This document shows positions 53,245-62,059 of a stretch of 64,000 nucleotides of DNA, piece after piece. Under the pieces are notes generated by a model. It did no database searches. It was given only the letters and a program-made list of their open reading frames with translations, and was not told where the DNA came from. Every line of letters begins with the position of its first letter. Within the stretch, counting starts at the first letter, position 1. The translations under genes were made by a program, and so were the position numbers. This DNA is from Psychrobacillus sp044762655. GTDB lineage: Bacteria > Bacillota > Bacilli > Bacillales_A > Planococcaceae. The stretch spans positions 620,001-684,000 of the forward strand of contig NZ_JBIWER010000002.1 in NCBI RefSeq assembly GCF_044762655.1. The letters run 5' to 3'.

Positions 53245-53766
53245 ATGGAAAAAGCAACTTTTGCAGGCGGGTGTTTTTGGTGTATGGTGAAGCCTTTTGA
53301 TTCGTATGATGGAATTGAAAAAGTTGTATCTGGATATACGGGTGGACATGTACCTAACCCAACATACGAACAAGTTTGTTCCAACGCAACTGGACATTAT
53401 GAAGCAGTTCAAATCACTTTTGACCCAGATGTATTTCCATATGATCGTTTATTAGAAATTTTTTGGCTTAATATTGATCCAACTGATGACAATGGTCAAT
53501 TTTTCGACCGTGGCTCATCCTATCAAACAGCGATTTTTTATCATACAGAAGAACAAAAAGAAATAGCAATCGCTTCTAAAGATGCTTTGGATGCATCAGG
53601 GAGATTTAATGTTAAAATTGCAGTGAAAATACTACCTGCTTCTGAGTTTTATCCAGCGGAGGATTATCATCAGGATTATTATAAGAAAAATCCTGGTCAT
53701 TATAATCGGTATTTCACGGGTTCAGGTAGGGCAGCTTTTGTAGAAAAAATGAAGGAGGGGTATTAG
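53245..53766 (+). CDS. msrA: Peptide methionine-S-sulfoxide reductase
   Basis: 173 residues. It reduces the S-epimer of methionine sulfoxide. Catalytic Cys10 is in FAGGCFWCMV; GYTGG and EDYHQDYYKKNP are conserved. msrB begins on the base after its stop, so both epimers are handled from one transcript. Confidence 0.95.
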   Translation: MEKATFAGGCFWCMVKPFDSYDGIEKVVSGYTGGHVPNPTYEQVCSNATGHYEAVQITFDPDVFPYDRLLEIFWLNIDPTDDNGQFFDRGSSYQTAIFYHTEEQKEIAIASKDALDASGRFNVKIAVKILPASEFYPAEDYHQDYYKKNPGHYNRYFTGSGRAAFVEKMKEGY

Positions 53767-54177
53767 TTGAAAGAGAACTTAACTGAAATGCAATATTATG
53801 TAACACAACAAAATGGTACAGAGCCTCCGTTTCAAGGTGAATATGATCAGCATTTTGATGAGGGTATTTATGTCGATATAGTATCTGGCAAACCTTTATT
53901 CCATTCAAAGGATAAATATGATGCTGGTTGTGGTTGGCCGAGCTTTACTCGACCAATTGAAGAGCATGAGGTTGTGGAGAAATTTGATGATAGCCATGGG
54001 ATGAGACGAGTAGAAGTTCGAAGCAAAACAGCTGACTCTCACCTCGGACATGTGTTCCCGGATGGTCCTAAAGAGGAAACAGGCTTACGCTATTGTATCA
54101 ATTCCGCGGCACTTCGTTTTGTATCAAAAGATAAGTTGGCTAAAGAAGGCTATGAAGAATATAGTAAGTTATTTTAA
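53767..54177 (+). CDS. msrB: Peptide methionine-R-sulfoxide reductase
   Basis: 136 residues. It reduces the R-epimer. Catalytic Cys is in RYCINSAALRF; CGWPSFTRPI and SHLGHVF are conserved. The Zn-binding CxxC pairs of some MsrB proteins are absent. TTG start with AAGGAGGGG nine bases upstream, inside msrA. Confidence 0.95.
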   Translation: MKENLTEMQYYVTQQNGTEPPFQGEYDQHFDEGIYVDIVSGKPLFHSKDKYDAGCGWPSFTRPIEEHEVVEKFDDSHGMRRVEVRSKTADSHLGHVFPDGPKEETGLRYCINSAALRFVSKDKLAKEGYEEYSKLF

Positions 54178-54196
54178 TTAGTTTAAGTGAACGATA

Positions 54197-54240
54197 AAAA
54201 ATGGTTGTTTATGACGAGAGTCTAAAACAACCATTTTTAT
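54197..54240 (+). terminator. Terminator after msrB
   Basis: A perfect 14-bp stem (54197-54210 with 54225-54238), A/T-rich at its base so it can act both ways. Confidence 0.85.
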
Positions 54241-54265
54241 TTTAAGAGGTAGTATATCAAATAGT

Positions 54266-54414
54266 CTGTGAATTTTAGAACAAATAATACTACTGATTTC
54301 CGTTTCAGGCGGACGCTTTCCGCGGGCACGGCTTCAGCCTCCTCGTCGTTTCACTCCTGCGGGGTCTTCAGCTCGCGCTGTTCCCGCTGGAGACGCCACC
54401 TTGCACTCCAATCC
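54266..54414 (+). repeat. GC-rich intergenic repeat, copy A
   Basis: About 150 bases, starting CTGTGAATTTTAGAACAAAT and containing GGCGGACGCTTTCCGCGGGC, then CTCCTGCGGGGTCT and CCCGCTGGAGACGCC. GC content is far above the surroundings. The pattern resembles intergenic repeats common in Bacillaceae. Copies B and C lie downstream; no gene spans 54178-55014. Confidence 0.7.
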
Positions 54415-54576
54415 ATATAGTGTGTAATACTCAACTAATAGATTTAGCACAGCATATAAAAATGCTATTCAATGATGCATGAAGAAAACCGAATTTCATT
54501 TATACGATGAAGATAGAGAAAGATCGCTAATTTATGTGAAATTATATTCAACTTTTCTTATATTAAGTAGTTATTG

Positions 54577-54676
54577 TTGATTGAAGTGCAGGTCGGTGAC
54601 TCCAGTGGGACAGCACGAGTGAGAGACTACAGGCTCGAGCCGTGCCCACGGAAAGCGTCCGACCGGAGCGGAAATC
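54577..54676 (-). repeat. Intergenic repeat, copy B, inverted and shortened
   Basis: The reverse complement of copy A with a central deletion: GACTCCAGTGGGA, CCGTGCCCACGGAAAGCGTCC and GCGGAAATC align with copy A read backwards (the second motif given in full length is 21 bases over 54640-54660; key parts CCGTGCC and GAAAGCGTCC). Confidence 0.65.
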
Positions 54677-54756
54677 AACAGCATATAGGCTTTGTTTTTA
54701 TATGACCAACCTCTTTTGTTCGATTTTTCTTTTTTAAAGAAAGCATATAAAATACC

Positions 54757-54840
54757 CTGTGAATTTTTAGAACAAATAATACTACTGATTTTCGTATCAG
54801 GTTGACGCGTTTTGGTAGGTGAGTGTAGGAGGCCGACGAA
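54757..54840 (+). repeat. Intergenic repeat, copy C, degenerate
   Basis: The first ~48 bases repeat the start of copy A (CTGTGAATTTTTAGAACAAA; ACTACTGATTTTCGTATCAGG), then similarity fades. Confidence 0.6.
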
Positions 54841-54870
54841 AGACAAACGCCATTAGATTACGAAAAAAAG

Positions 54871-54908
54871 ATGCTGCTGGTAGTGACGTCAGTCACAACC
54901 AGCAGCAT
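54871..54908 (-). terminator. Long hairpin downstream of the chemoreceptor, copy 2 of a shared element
   Basis: An 11-bp perfect stem (54871-54881 with 54898-54908) encloses GTGAC (54883-54887) and GTCAC (54892-54896). The core TGACGTCAGTCA differs by one base from the hairpin at 21325-21364. On the minus strand a T-run follows. Confidence 0.65.
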
Positions 54909-55014
54909 TAATAAAAATTCAATCGGTAATAATATAGCAAAACGTGTGTCCAAGCCCATATAAACAAAAGGAAAGGTTTTGAACCAAAAGATCATAATCT
55001 TTTTTTGTTTTTTC

Positions 55015-56880
55015 TTAAAGTTTGAATTCGTTTACGACTTTACTTAACTCATCTGCTTGGTGAGATAATTCTACAGCGGAAGCATTGATTTCTTGCATCG
55101 CAGCAGAACCTTGTTCAGCAGCAGCCGCTGAAGTTTCCGTGTTAGATGCTGTATTCTCAGCAATTTGCGTAACTTCTATAAACGATGCTGCCACCTCTTG
55201 ACTGAAGTTAAGCGTTTCTTCGATTTGTTTCACCATTTTATCAATAATAGAAATTGTTTCATTAGTTTGTTTCATAATTTGATCTAGTGAAGTATTAGTT
55301 TCATTTGCAACTTCTACGCCTCGAATGACACTTTCTACACCTTCATGATTTTGTGCAACGATGGATGTGACTTCCGATTGAATAGAAGTCACGATTCCAG
55401 TAACTTCTTTCGCTGCTTTTTGAGATTGCTCTGCAAGTTTTCTAACCTCATCGGCAACTACGGCAAATCCTCTACCATGTTCACCAGCTCGAGCAGCTTC
55501 AATTGCAGCATTCAATGCTAGTAAATTCGTTTGCTCTGCTATTGTTGTTATCGTTTTTATAATGGAAGTGATTTCATTTGATTTGGTTCCAAGTGATTCT
55601 ACTGTTTGTGTTGTATTGGCCATTGTTTCTTCGATACTCATCATTACATTAGATGAATGCTGAACGGATTTTCCACCCTTTTGTGCAGCCTCAATCATTT
55701 GGTCAGTCGCTGCTTTGACTGATTGTGCATCGTTATTCAAGTATCTTGTTGCTTCTTCTAATGAATTCATTTTTTGAATTGCCTCTGTCATGCTTCTTAA
55801 CGTTTGATCACTCCCAGCAGCGATATCATTCGTAGAATCAGCGATAGACTGAATAGTTAAAGCAGTTTCATCGGATGAGGCCATCAATTCTTGTCCGCTA
55901 GCCGAAACGTTCACTGTAAGTTCTCTAACTCTTCTAACAAGATCTGCTATAGATGCTATTAATATATTTGTACTAGTAGCTATTTCAGAAAATTCATCTT
56001 TGGATCTAACTTTAACTCGTCTTGTTAAGTCTCCTCCGGCTTGTGCGATATCCAAAATAGAGCGGTTAATAGCATTTGTATTTCGTTTAATAGAATAGAA
56101 TAGGAAAATACCAAAAGATAACGTAAGGACAACAGAGAATATAGTTAACGCAATAAAAATAATGAGAGAAGTTGTATTTTCTTTTTTCAATAACGCAATC
56201 TGATCTGCGTTATTTTTTTCAAGAAGTTCGTTCATAGCAGCTATATGTACATCTACATAATTCATAGCCGTTTTTCCATTTCCAGTATTGACTAATTTTT
56301 GAGCTGATTCAAGCCCATTTTCATCACGAATTTTGAGAACACGATCGGAATATTGCAAGTAAGTTGTGAAGAACTGATCAATCGACTGGATTTTTTGTAA
56401 TTCGTCTGGTCGATTTTCGTACGTTTCATAAAGAGCTTTAATATTTGTAACAGTTGAATCTTTATATTTTCGATAGCTTGCCATATAATCATTCTTACCG
56501 GTAATTATGTAGCTTTGCTCGGCATTCGCAAGTTGGGCGATATCGGTTGCGATTTGGTTTACCATCATCTGCTCTTTAATGTCGACATTTGTAAATTTTT
56601 CTAACGCCTGTTGAGCGGAAAACATTTTGGTAGATGTAAGGACAAGCATGGATATTAATACTAATATAAGCACTGTGAAAATTATAAGTACTCGACCTCG
56701 GATGGAATGAAGAAAGCTAGCCTTAGTTGAATGGTTTACTTTGAGTTGTTTATCTTTGTTCTTAGATTTTTTGAATAACGATGTAGCTCTATTTCTCTGA
56801 GGATTTCCAAGATCCTGTTTAGGAGTCTTTATTTTAGGAAATTTCATTGATTTTAACTTGTTAAAAATGTTATTTCTCAA
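55015..56880 (-). CDS. Methyl-accepting chemotaxis protein
   Basis: 621-residue chemoreceptor. An unusually long, Lys-rich cytoplasmic N-terminus (~1-60), membrane segment 1 (~64-82), a helical-bundle sensor (~85-230), segment 2 (~232-256), HAMP (~257-310), and the signalling domain with the conserved hairpin tip EQTNLLALNAAIEAARAGE, followed by GRGFAVVADEVRKLAEQS. It relays ligand binding to CheA/CheW. TTG start with AAAGGA about ten bases upstream; an ATG 11 codons in is possible. Single gene, followed by a long hairpin. Confidence 0.92.
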   Translation of the reverse strand: MRNNIFNKLKSMKFPKIKTPKQDLGNPQRNRATSLFKKSKNKDKQLKVNHSTKASFLHSIRGRVLIIFTVLILVLISMLVLTSTKMFSAQQALEKFTNVDIKEQMMVNQIATDIAQLANAEQSYIITGKNDYMASYRKYKDSTVTNIKALYETYENRPDELQKIQSIDQFFTTYLQYSDRVLKIRDENGLESAQKLVNTGNGKTAMNYVDVHIAAMNELLEKNNADQIALLKKENTTSLIIFIALTIFSVVLTLSFGIFLFYSIKRNTNAINRSILDIAQAGGDLTRRVKVRSKDEFSEIATSTNILIASIADLVRRVRELTVNVSASGQELMASSDETALTIQSIADSTNDIAAGSDQTLRSMTEAIQKMNSLEEATRYLNNDAQSVKAATDQMIEAAQKGGKSVQHSSNVMMSIEETMANTTQTVESLGTKSNEITSIIKTITTIAEQTNLLALNAAIEAARAGEHGRGFAVVADEVRKLAEQSQKAAKEVTGIVTSIQSEVTSIVAQNHEGVESVIRGVEVANETNTSLDQIMKQTNETISIIDKMVKQIEETLNFSQEVAASFIEVTQIAENTASNTETSAAAAEQGSAAMQEINASAVELSHQADELSKVVNEFKL

Positions 56881-57000
56881 TCATATCAATCCTTTCAATC
56901 TGTCGAACTATTAACATTTTTAAGTTTACTTGTTTTAGTTGTAATTATCTACACTTATTTTGCGTTTATAAGACTTCATGACTAAAGGAGGAAAATTATT

Positions 57001-57225
57001 ATGCGACAATCGTTTTATTTATTTGCATTAAAATATCGCGGGGGTCAAAAGGATGATAAAAAGTCAAAATTTGCTAATAGCATGTTTGACCAACATGATT
57101 TTCCTAAAGCCGAAACTTCATTTCATAAACTGTCGTTATATATTGAAGAGCTTGCTGATGCGAATATGCCTGCAGCCGTCTTTGATGAGTTATGGGAATA
57201 TTATGTCGAAGATTCAAAGTTGTAA
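57001..57225 (+). CDS. yozE: YozE family protein (UPF0346)
   Basis: 74-residue helical (SAM-like) protein. RQSFYLFALKYRGG at the N-terminus and the DHDFPK-S-F-LS-YIE layout are diagnostic of YozE. Function unknown. GGAGG precedes the ATG. An overlapping frame is a shadow. Confidence 0.88.
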   Translation: MRQSFYLFALKYRGGQKDDKKSKFANSMFDQHDFPKAETSFHKLSLYIEELADANMPAAVFDELWEYYVEDSKL

Positions 57226-57293
57226 GTTCATTGCAATTGAAGGGAAAAAACGGTATCATTAAGCCGAAACGTATTAGAAATGAGGTTATATAA

Positions 57294-57998
57294 TTGAGTA
57301 TTCATATTAGTGCTAAAAAAGGTGAAATTGCAGACACAATCTTACTTCCAGGCGATCCACTACGCGCAAAGTATATTGCGGAAACATTCTTAGAGGATGT
57401 TGTTCAATATAACGAAGTTCGTAATATGTTCGGATATACTGGAACATACAAAGGAAAAAGAATTTCTGTGCAAGGTACAGGAATGGGAGTACCATCGATC
57501 TCTATTTATATTAATGAATTGATGAATGAATATGATGTTCAAAAGCTTATCCGAGTTGGAACATGTGGAGCTATCCAAAAAGATGTGAAAGTACGTGACG
57601 TAATTCTTGCACAAAGTGCTTCTACAGATTCAACTTTGAACAAAGTTCTACTTGATGATATCAGCTTCGCACCTACAGCTGACTTTGACTTGTTATACAA
57701 AGCGTATAACGCAGGTAAAGAAGCAGGACTAAACTTAAAAGTAGGGAATGTATTTACAGCTGATCTATTCTATAATGATAATGCTCAAAATGAGAAGTGG
57801 GCTGAATATGGGGTACTTGCTGTAGAAATGGAATCAGCAGCTCTTTATACACTAGCAGCTAAATTTGGCCGTCAAGCTTTGTCGGTTTTGACTGTTAGTG
57901 ACCATATAATAACAGGAGAAGCAACTTCTTCTGAGGAACGTCAAACAACATTTAATGAAATGATTGTTGTAGCATTAGAAGCAGCTATTCAAGACTAA
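57294..57998 (+). CDS. deoD: Purine-nucleoside phosphorylase, DeoD type
   Basis: 234 residues, hexameric bacterial PNP that cleaves purine (deoxy)nucleosides with phosphate. LLPGDPLRAKYIAE, RVGTCGAI and VEMESAALY are family motifs; the catalytic Asp is in VSDHIITGE. TTG start with GAGG upstream. A strong terminator follows. Confidence 0.96.
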   Translation: MSIHISAKKGEIADTILLPGDPLRAKYIAETFLEDVVQYNEVRNMFGYTGTYKGKRISVQGTGMGVPSISIYINELMNEYDVQKLIRVGTCGAIQKDVKVRDVILAQSASTDSTLNKVLLDDISFAPTADFDLLYKAYNAGKEAGLNLKVGNVFTADLFYNDNAQNEKWAEYGVLAVEMESAALYTLAAKFGRQALSVLTVSDHIITGEATSSEERQTTFNEMIVVALEAAIQD

Positions 57999-58033
57999 TT
58001 TATATTTTGGCTTTGGATAAACCAATCAATCAT

Positions 58034-58067
58034 AAATAGACTGTCATTTATATGACAGTCTATTTTT
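58034..58067 (+). terminator. Terminator after deoD
   Basis: A perfect 14-bp stem (58034-58047 with 58052-58065) and T residues. Confidence 0.9.
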
Positions 58068-58142
58068 AAAATATGCGATGACTTAAAGTATTAAATACTA
58101 CATATATTTTAAGGGTAGTTTTTCTGAAAAGGGTGAAAGAAA

Positions 58143-59624
58143 TTGGACGAACATAAGCAGAATAATGATGAACAGGCAACAGATGTTAAACCAGCTTCAA
58201 AATATATAAAAATGAAACCTTTTGTTTTACTTTTAAGTACTTTTGCTTTAATTGTGGCAACAGCTGCGGTCACTATGATCGCGTTAACATGGGGTGACGA
58301 AAAGGTTGTAAACGTAAATCCAGTAAGTCAGAATGAGCGTTCGGAATTCGCTAAATTGTATTTGGCCTATGATAAATTAGAGGAAGAATACTATAAAGAG
58401 GTAGACGAAGAAGCAGTGATAAATGGAGCTATAAATGGAATGATTGATGCATTAGAGGATCCATATTCTGATTATATGAACCAGGATGAAGCTTCACAAT
58501 TCAACGAAAATATTTCCTCTAGTTTTCAAGGTATTGGGGCAGAGATTCAAGAAAGAGATGGCATTATAAATATTGTCTCTCCTATTAAAAATTCACCAGC
58601 TGAAAAAGCTGGGCTTATGCCAAATGACAAAATCATTGCCGTAGATGGTAAAGATATTAAAGGGTATAGTGCATCAGAAGCAGTGTTGCTTATTCGTGGT
58701 AGTAAGGGGACGGAAGTGACTTTGTCCATACAGCGTGGTAATAATGCATTAATGGAAGTTACAATTGTACGTGACGATATTCCGATTGAAACGGTTTATG
58801 CAGAAATGTTGGATGAGCAAGTTGCGCATATTATTATATCTAGTTTTTCGACTAACACGTATGATGAATTGCTAACAGCAATTGAGGCTATGGAAAAAGA
58901 GGGCATGAAAGCACTTGTGCTTGATGTTCGTCAAAATCCTGGTGGTTTGTTATCTTCTGCAATTGATATTTCTAATCTCTTTGTTGAGGAAGGGAAAAAC
59001 ATACTGCAAATTGAAATTCAAGGCAAAAAAGATATTACAGTTGCTACACCTGGCACTCGTGTTGATGTTCCTGTAAGCCTTGTAATTGATGAAGGTAGTG
59101 CATCAGCCTCTGAAATTTTAGCAGGTGCTTTAAGTGAGTCTGCAAAAGTTCCATTAGTTGGTTTAAAATCTTTCGGTAAAGGGACTGTCCAAACAGTGAA
59201 TGATCTGCCGGATGGTTCAAATATTAAAATTACTACTGCTAAATGGTTAACTCCTGATGGAAACTGGATTCACGAAAAAGGAATTAAACCCGATTATGCA
59301 GTTGAATATCCATCCTATGCGATGCTGCCACCTTTAGACACTTCAGTAACTTTGAAGATCAATCAGTCATCTGAAGCAGTTCAAACAGCAGAAGAAATGT
59401 TAAAAGCAGTAGGCTATGATGTAGGTGTGGTTGATGGTAATTTTGATGAGCAGATGAATGCTGCGGTGAAAAAATTCCAAGCGGACAACAAACTGACTGT
59501 ATCAGGAGATATAAATGGAGAAACGTCTTATCAATTGATGGATAAACTAAGAACAAAAATCTTAGAAGACGATCCGCAGTTACAAAAAGCACAAGAAATA
59601 GTGAGAGATTTGTTGAACAAATAA
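58143..59624 (+). CDS. ctpA: C-terminal processing peptidase, S41 family
   Basis: 493 residues. One N-terminal membrane anchor (~27-48), a PDZ domain (~110-195), and the S41 protease core with catalytic Ser319 (DEGSASASE) and Lys346 (FGKGTVQ). A C-terminal peptidoglycan-binding domain (~395-465: GYDVGVVDGNFDEQMNAAVK) is attached, as in Bacillus CtpA. It acts on the outer face of the membrane. TTG start with AAAGGGTGA upstream. Confidence 0.93.
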   Translation: MDEHKQNNDEQATDVKPASKYIKMKPFVLLLSTFALIVATAAVTMIALTWGDEKVVNVNPVSQNERSEFAKLYLAYDKLEEEYYKEVDEEAVINGAINGMIDALEDPYSDYMNQDEASQFNENISSSFQGIGAEIQERDGIINIVSPIKNSPAEKAGLMPNDKIIAVDGKDIKGYSASEAVLLIRGSKGTEVTLSIQRGNNALMEVTIVRDDIPIETVYAEMLDEQVAHIIISSFSTNTYDELLTAIEAMEKEGMKALVLDVRQNPGGLLSSAIDISNLFVEEGKNILQIEIQGKKDITVATPGTRVDVPVSLVIDEGSASASEILAGALSESAKVPLVGLKSFGKGTVQTVNDLPDGSNIKITTAKWLTPDGNWIHEKGIKPDYAVEYPSYAMLPPLDTSVTLKINQSSEAVQTAEEMLKAVGYDVGVVDGNFDEQMNAAVKKFQADNKLTVSGDINGETSYQLMDKLRTKILEDDPQLQKAQEIVRDLLNK

Positions 59625-59636
59625 TGTGTTGGAGAG

Positions 59637-59662
59637 AGCTGGCCTTTTTGGTCAGCTTTTTC
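59637..59662 (+). terminator. Terminator after ctpA
   Basis: AGCTGGCC (59637-59644) with GGTCAGCT (59650-59657), one G-T pair, and T residues. Confidence 0.8.
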
Positions 59663-59685
59663 AACGATAGTTAGGAGTAAATAAT

Positions 59686-60591
59686 ATGAAGGATGTCTAT
59701 CTACTTAGTGGATTTTTAGGAAGTGGGAAAACTTCTTTATTATCTCATTTAATCGAGCAATTGAAAGCAGAGGGTTTAAAGCCAGCAGTTATTATGAATG
59801 AATTAGGGAAATTACCTTTTGATAGCAAATCAGTGGACGAGGATGTTCCGATTAAGGAAATGCTTGAGGGATGTATTTGCTGCACAGGTGCTGAAAAGAT
59901 GGAAGCACAGTTACAAATGCTATTAGAGGGTGAAGAATTCGATGTGCTTTTAATAGAAACAACTGGCGCAGCTCATCCTGTGGAAGCGATGGATGCCGTT
60001 TTATCTCCTTTTTTTGCAAGCAGATTGAATATGAAAGGTATTATAACGGTTGCAGATTGTAAGCGGTGGCTGGATCGAGACAAAATGTCTCCTCAAACAC
60101 GAATGTTATTTTTAGAGCAGATTAAACATGCTCATTTAATAGTAGCAAATAAAGTAGATTTACTATCTGATGATGAAGTAGCTGCGGTGACGATGCAAAT
60201 CCAAGGATTAAATAGTCATGCACCAGTTATTCAGTCTTCCAATGCTAAATTGCCATTAAAAATGATAACCAATCTAGAGGCTACTTTTCACGGGCAAGAG
60301 GTGAAGCAAGCGGCAATAGGGAAACAATTAACTTTATCTTCCCGTTTACACACCTTCACAGAGTCTATTGAGCAAGAAGAGTTTGAACAGTGGGTTAAAG
60401 GTCTTCCAGACACAGTTTATCGTATGAAGGGGTATGTTCCATTAAAAGGTTATAAAAACCCATATTTGTTTCAATATGCATATGGAATGGTGCAGTGGCT
60501 TCCAGAATACATTAAAATGGAGCCTCAGATCGTTATTATTGGTGAAAATGTGGAAACAATCGTTGTAATAGGAGATACTCTAAATGATTAA
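59686..60591 (+). CDS. CobW/ZNG1-type GTPase metallochaperone
   Basis: 301 residues of the G3E P-loop GTPase family. Walker A GFLGSGKTS, the metal-binding GCICC (Cys63, 65, 66), switch region VLLIETTGAAHP and NKVDLL for guanine. A CobW C-terminal domain lies at ~215-295. It probably delivers Zn2+ (or Co2+) to a client enzyme. No Zur box was found. The next gene overlaps by eight bases. Confidence 0.88.
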   Translation: MKDVYLLSGFLGSGKTSLLSHLIEQLKAEGLKPAVIMNELGKLPFDSKSVDEDVPIKEMLEGCICCTGAEKMEAQLQMLLEGEEFDVLLIETTGAAHPVEAMDAVLSPFFASRLNMKGIITVADCKRWLDRDKMSPQTRMLFLEQIKHAHLIVANKVDLLSDDEVAAVTMQIQGLNSHAPVIQSSNAKLPLKMITNLEATFHGQEVKQAAIGKQLTLSSRLHTFTESIEQEEFEQWVKGLPDTVYRMKGYVPLKGYKNPYLFQYAYGMVQWLPEYIKMEPQIVIIGENVETIVVIGDTLND

Positions 60592-60844
60592 AGCATTTCA
60601 GGTACTTTATCAAAATAGGCAATCAGTTAGGGATATCCAAACGGAAGACGAGGTTAGAGCGATAATTCATTCGGAGCTATTAGATGAATTTACTCACCCT
60701 AGAGCGAGGTTATCTATACAAAAAAAGTATAGTTTAGCAATGGATCGGATTAATAATAGCGGGCTATCTGAAAATGAGCAGATAATGATGCATAATCTTT
60801 ATAAAGAAGAATTTAAAAAACTGTCAACAGCAGATCATAGCTAA
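60584..60844 (+). CDS. Unknown 86-residue protein coupled to the CobW-like gene
   Basis: Charged, helical, cytoplasmic, with no Cys. It overlaps the CobW-like gene by eight bases, which suggests coupling and a related role, perhaps as client or regulator. No family recognised. Confidence 0.65.
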   Translation: MIKAFQVLYQNRQSVRDIQTEDEVRAIIHSELLDEFTHPRARLSIQKKYSLAMDRINNSGLSENEQIMMHNLYKEEFKKLSTADHS

Positions 60845-61003
60845 TATTTTAGCAAAGTGGTTAAGTTATCCAAAAATCTTACCTAGAATAGTAGATTTGA
60901 AGGTATAAAAGTTTCATTTGGTTTCTTTGGAATATTTTATGTGAAAATTTCCGTCTATTTTGTGTTTACAATAAGGGAGCACAAAAGAAGGAGGAAATGA
61001 AAC

Positions 61004-61864
61004 ATGAATAAAAAACATACGATTATGGCTGGAATTTTAGCGAGTGGGTTATTACTCTCTGCCAATACTGCTAGCGCGTCTATGAATACCGGGTTTTCAC
61101 CAACTGCTTCCGAGGCAAAGACATCCGTTATATATAAATGGGGAGCAACAAATAATGTTTCCGCACAAGTAAACTTGGATCATATTATGCAATTAACATT
61201 TGCACAGCTTCTAAATCTTCAAAATGCAAATAAGATTAATATAAACGAAGTAGAGAAAAAACCAGTAGCAATAGATAAAGAAGTAGTCAAGCCAACTGAA
61301 CCAGTTAAAAAACCAGAAGTGGTTACTCCAGCTAAGCCTGTTGAAGAAAAACCAGAAGTGGTTACTCCAGCTAAGCCTGTTGAAGAAAAACCAGAAGTAA
61401 AAGCGCCAGTAGCGCCAATTGAACAAAAAGTAGAACAAGTACCAGTAGTACAAAAACCAACTCCTGAAGTAAAGCAAGAGGTAAAAGTTACTTCTGAAAT
61501 TCAACAGGTTGTTGATTTAACTAACAAAGAACGTGCTAAAGCTGGATTGAAAGCACTTCAAATTGATACAAAACTTACGCAGTCAGCACAAGCAAAATCA
61601 CAAGATATGAAAAATAAAAACTATTTTTCTCATACAAGCCCAACTTACGGATCACCATTTGATCAAATGAAGTCAATGGGAATTACGTATAAATCTGCAG
61701 CTGAAAATATTGCAATGGGTCAACGTAGTCCTCAAGAAGTAGTAGAAGGTTGGATGAACTCTCCAGGTCATAAAGCGAACATTATGAACGCTTCCTTTAC
61801 GCATATTGGTGTAGGTTTATCGGATAGTGGTTATTATTGGACACAGCAATTCATCGGAAAATAA
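61004..61864 (+). CDS. Secreted CAP-domain protein (YkwD-like)
   Basis: 286 residues. Signal peptide (~1-26, ending ANTASAS), a mature N-terminal region, a Pro/Glu/Val-rich stalk (~85-160) with a repeated KPEVVTPAKPVEE unit, and a C-terminal CAP/SCP domain (~165-286) with HTSPTYGSPF, AAENIAMGQ, and GWMNSPGHKANIMN. No cell-wall sorting signal is seen. Similar proteins (YkwD, SafA partners) occur on spores and cell walls. GGAGG precedes the ATG. Confidence 0.9.
   Translation: MNKKHTIMAGILASGLLLSANTASASMNTGFSPTASEAKTSVIYKWGATNNVSAQVNLDHIMQLTFAQLLNLQNANKININEVEKKPVAIDKEVVKPTEPVKKPEVVTPAKPVEEKPEVVTPAKPVEEKPEVKAPVAPIEQKVEQVPVVQKPTPEVKQEVKVTSEIQQVVDLTNKERAKAGLKALQIDTKLTQSAQAKSQDMKNKNYFSHTSPTYGSPFDQMKSMGITYKSAAENIAMGQRSPQEVVEGWMNSPGHKANIMNASFTHIGVGLSDSGYYWTQQFIGK
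61310..61387 (+). repeat. Two perfect 39-bp repeats in the CAP-protein stalk
   Basis: 61310-61348 and 61349-61387 are identical and encode KPEVVTPAKPVEE; a partial third unit follows. Such a repeat can expand or contract by slippage, changing stalk length. Confidence 0.85.
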
Positions 61865-61872
61865 TTAACATA

Positions 61873-61903
61873 AAAAACGACGCATATTTAGCGTCGTTTT
61901 TTT
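61873..61903 (+). terminator. Terminator after the CAP gene
   Basis: A perfect 11-bp stem (61873-61883 with 61891-61901) and T residues. Confidence 0.9.
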
Positions 61904-61981
61904 ATTTGTAGTTTGGGGAATAATACCCCCCTAAGAGGCTGAATCATTTTGAAAAAAGCCGAATTCTCTCGCTCAGTGTCC

Positions 61982-62038
61982 ACTTACTCTAACTAGAAAA
62001 TGACTTACTCTAACTAGAAAATGACTTACTCTCGAACG
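61982..62038. repeat. Second 21-bp tandem repeat
   Basis: ACTTACTCTAACTAGAAAAT plus G at 61982-62002 is repeated exactly at 62003-62023; a partial third unit starts at 62024. The unit length equals that of the repeat at 2810 but the sequence is different. Confidence 0.75.
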
Positions 62039-62059
62039 GGATTTTTATTCATTTCTAGC

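Noticed and set aside
54571..54846. 91-residue minus-strand frame
   Set aside because: It reads through repeat copies B and C and shows no protein family.
61211..61504. 97-residue minus-strand frame rich in Phe and Trp
   Set aside because: It is the antisense shadow of the repetitive CAP-protein stalk.
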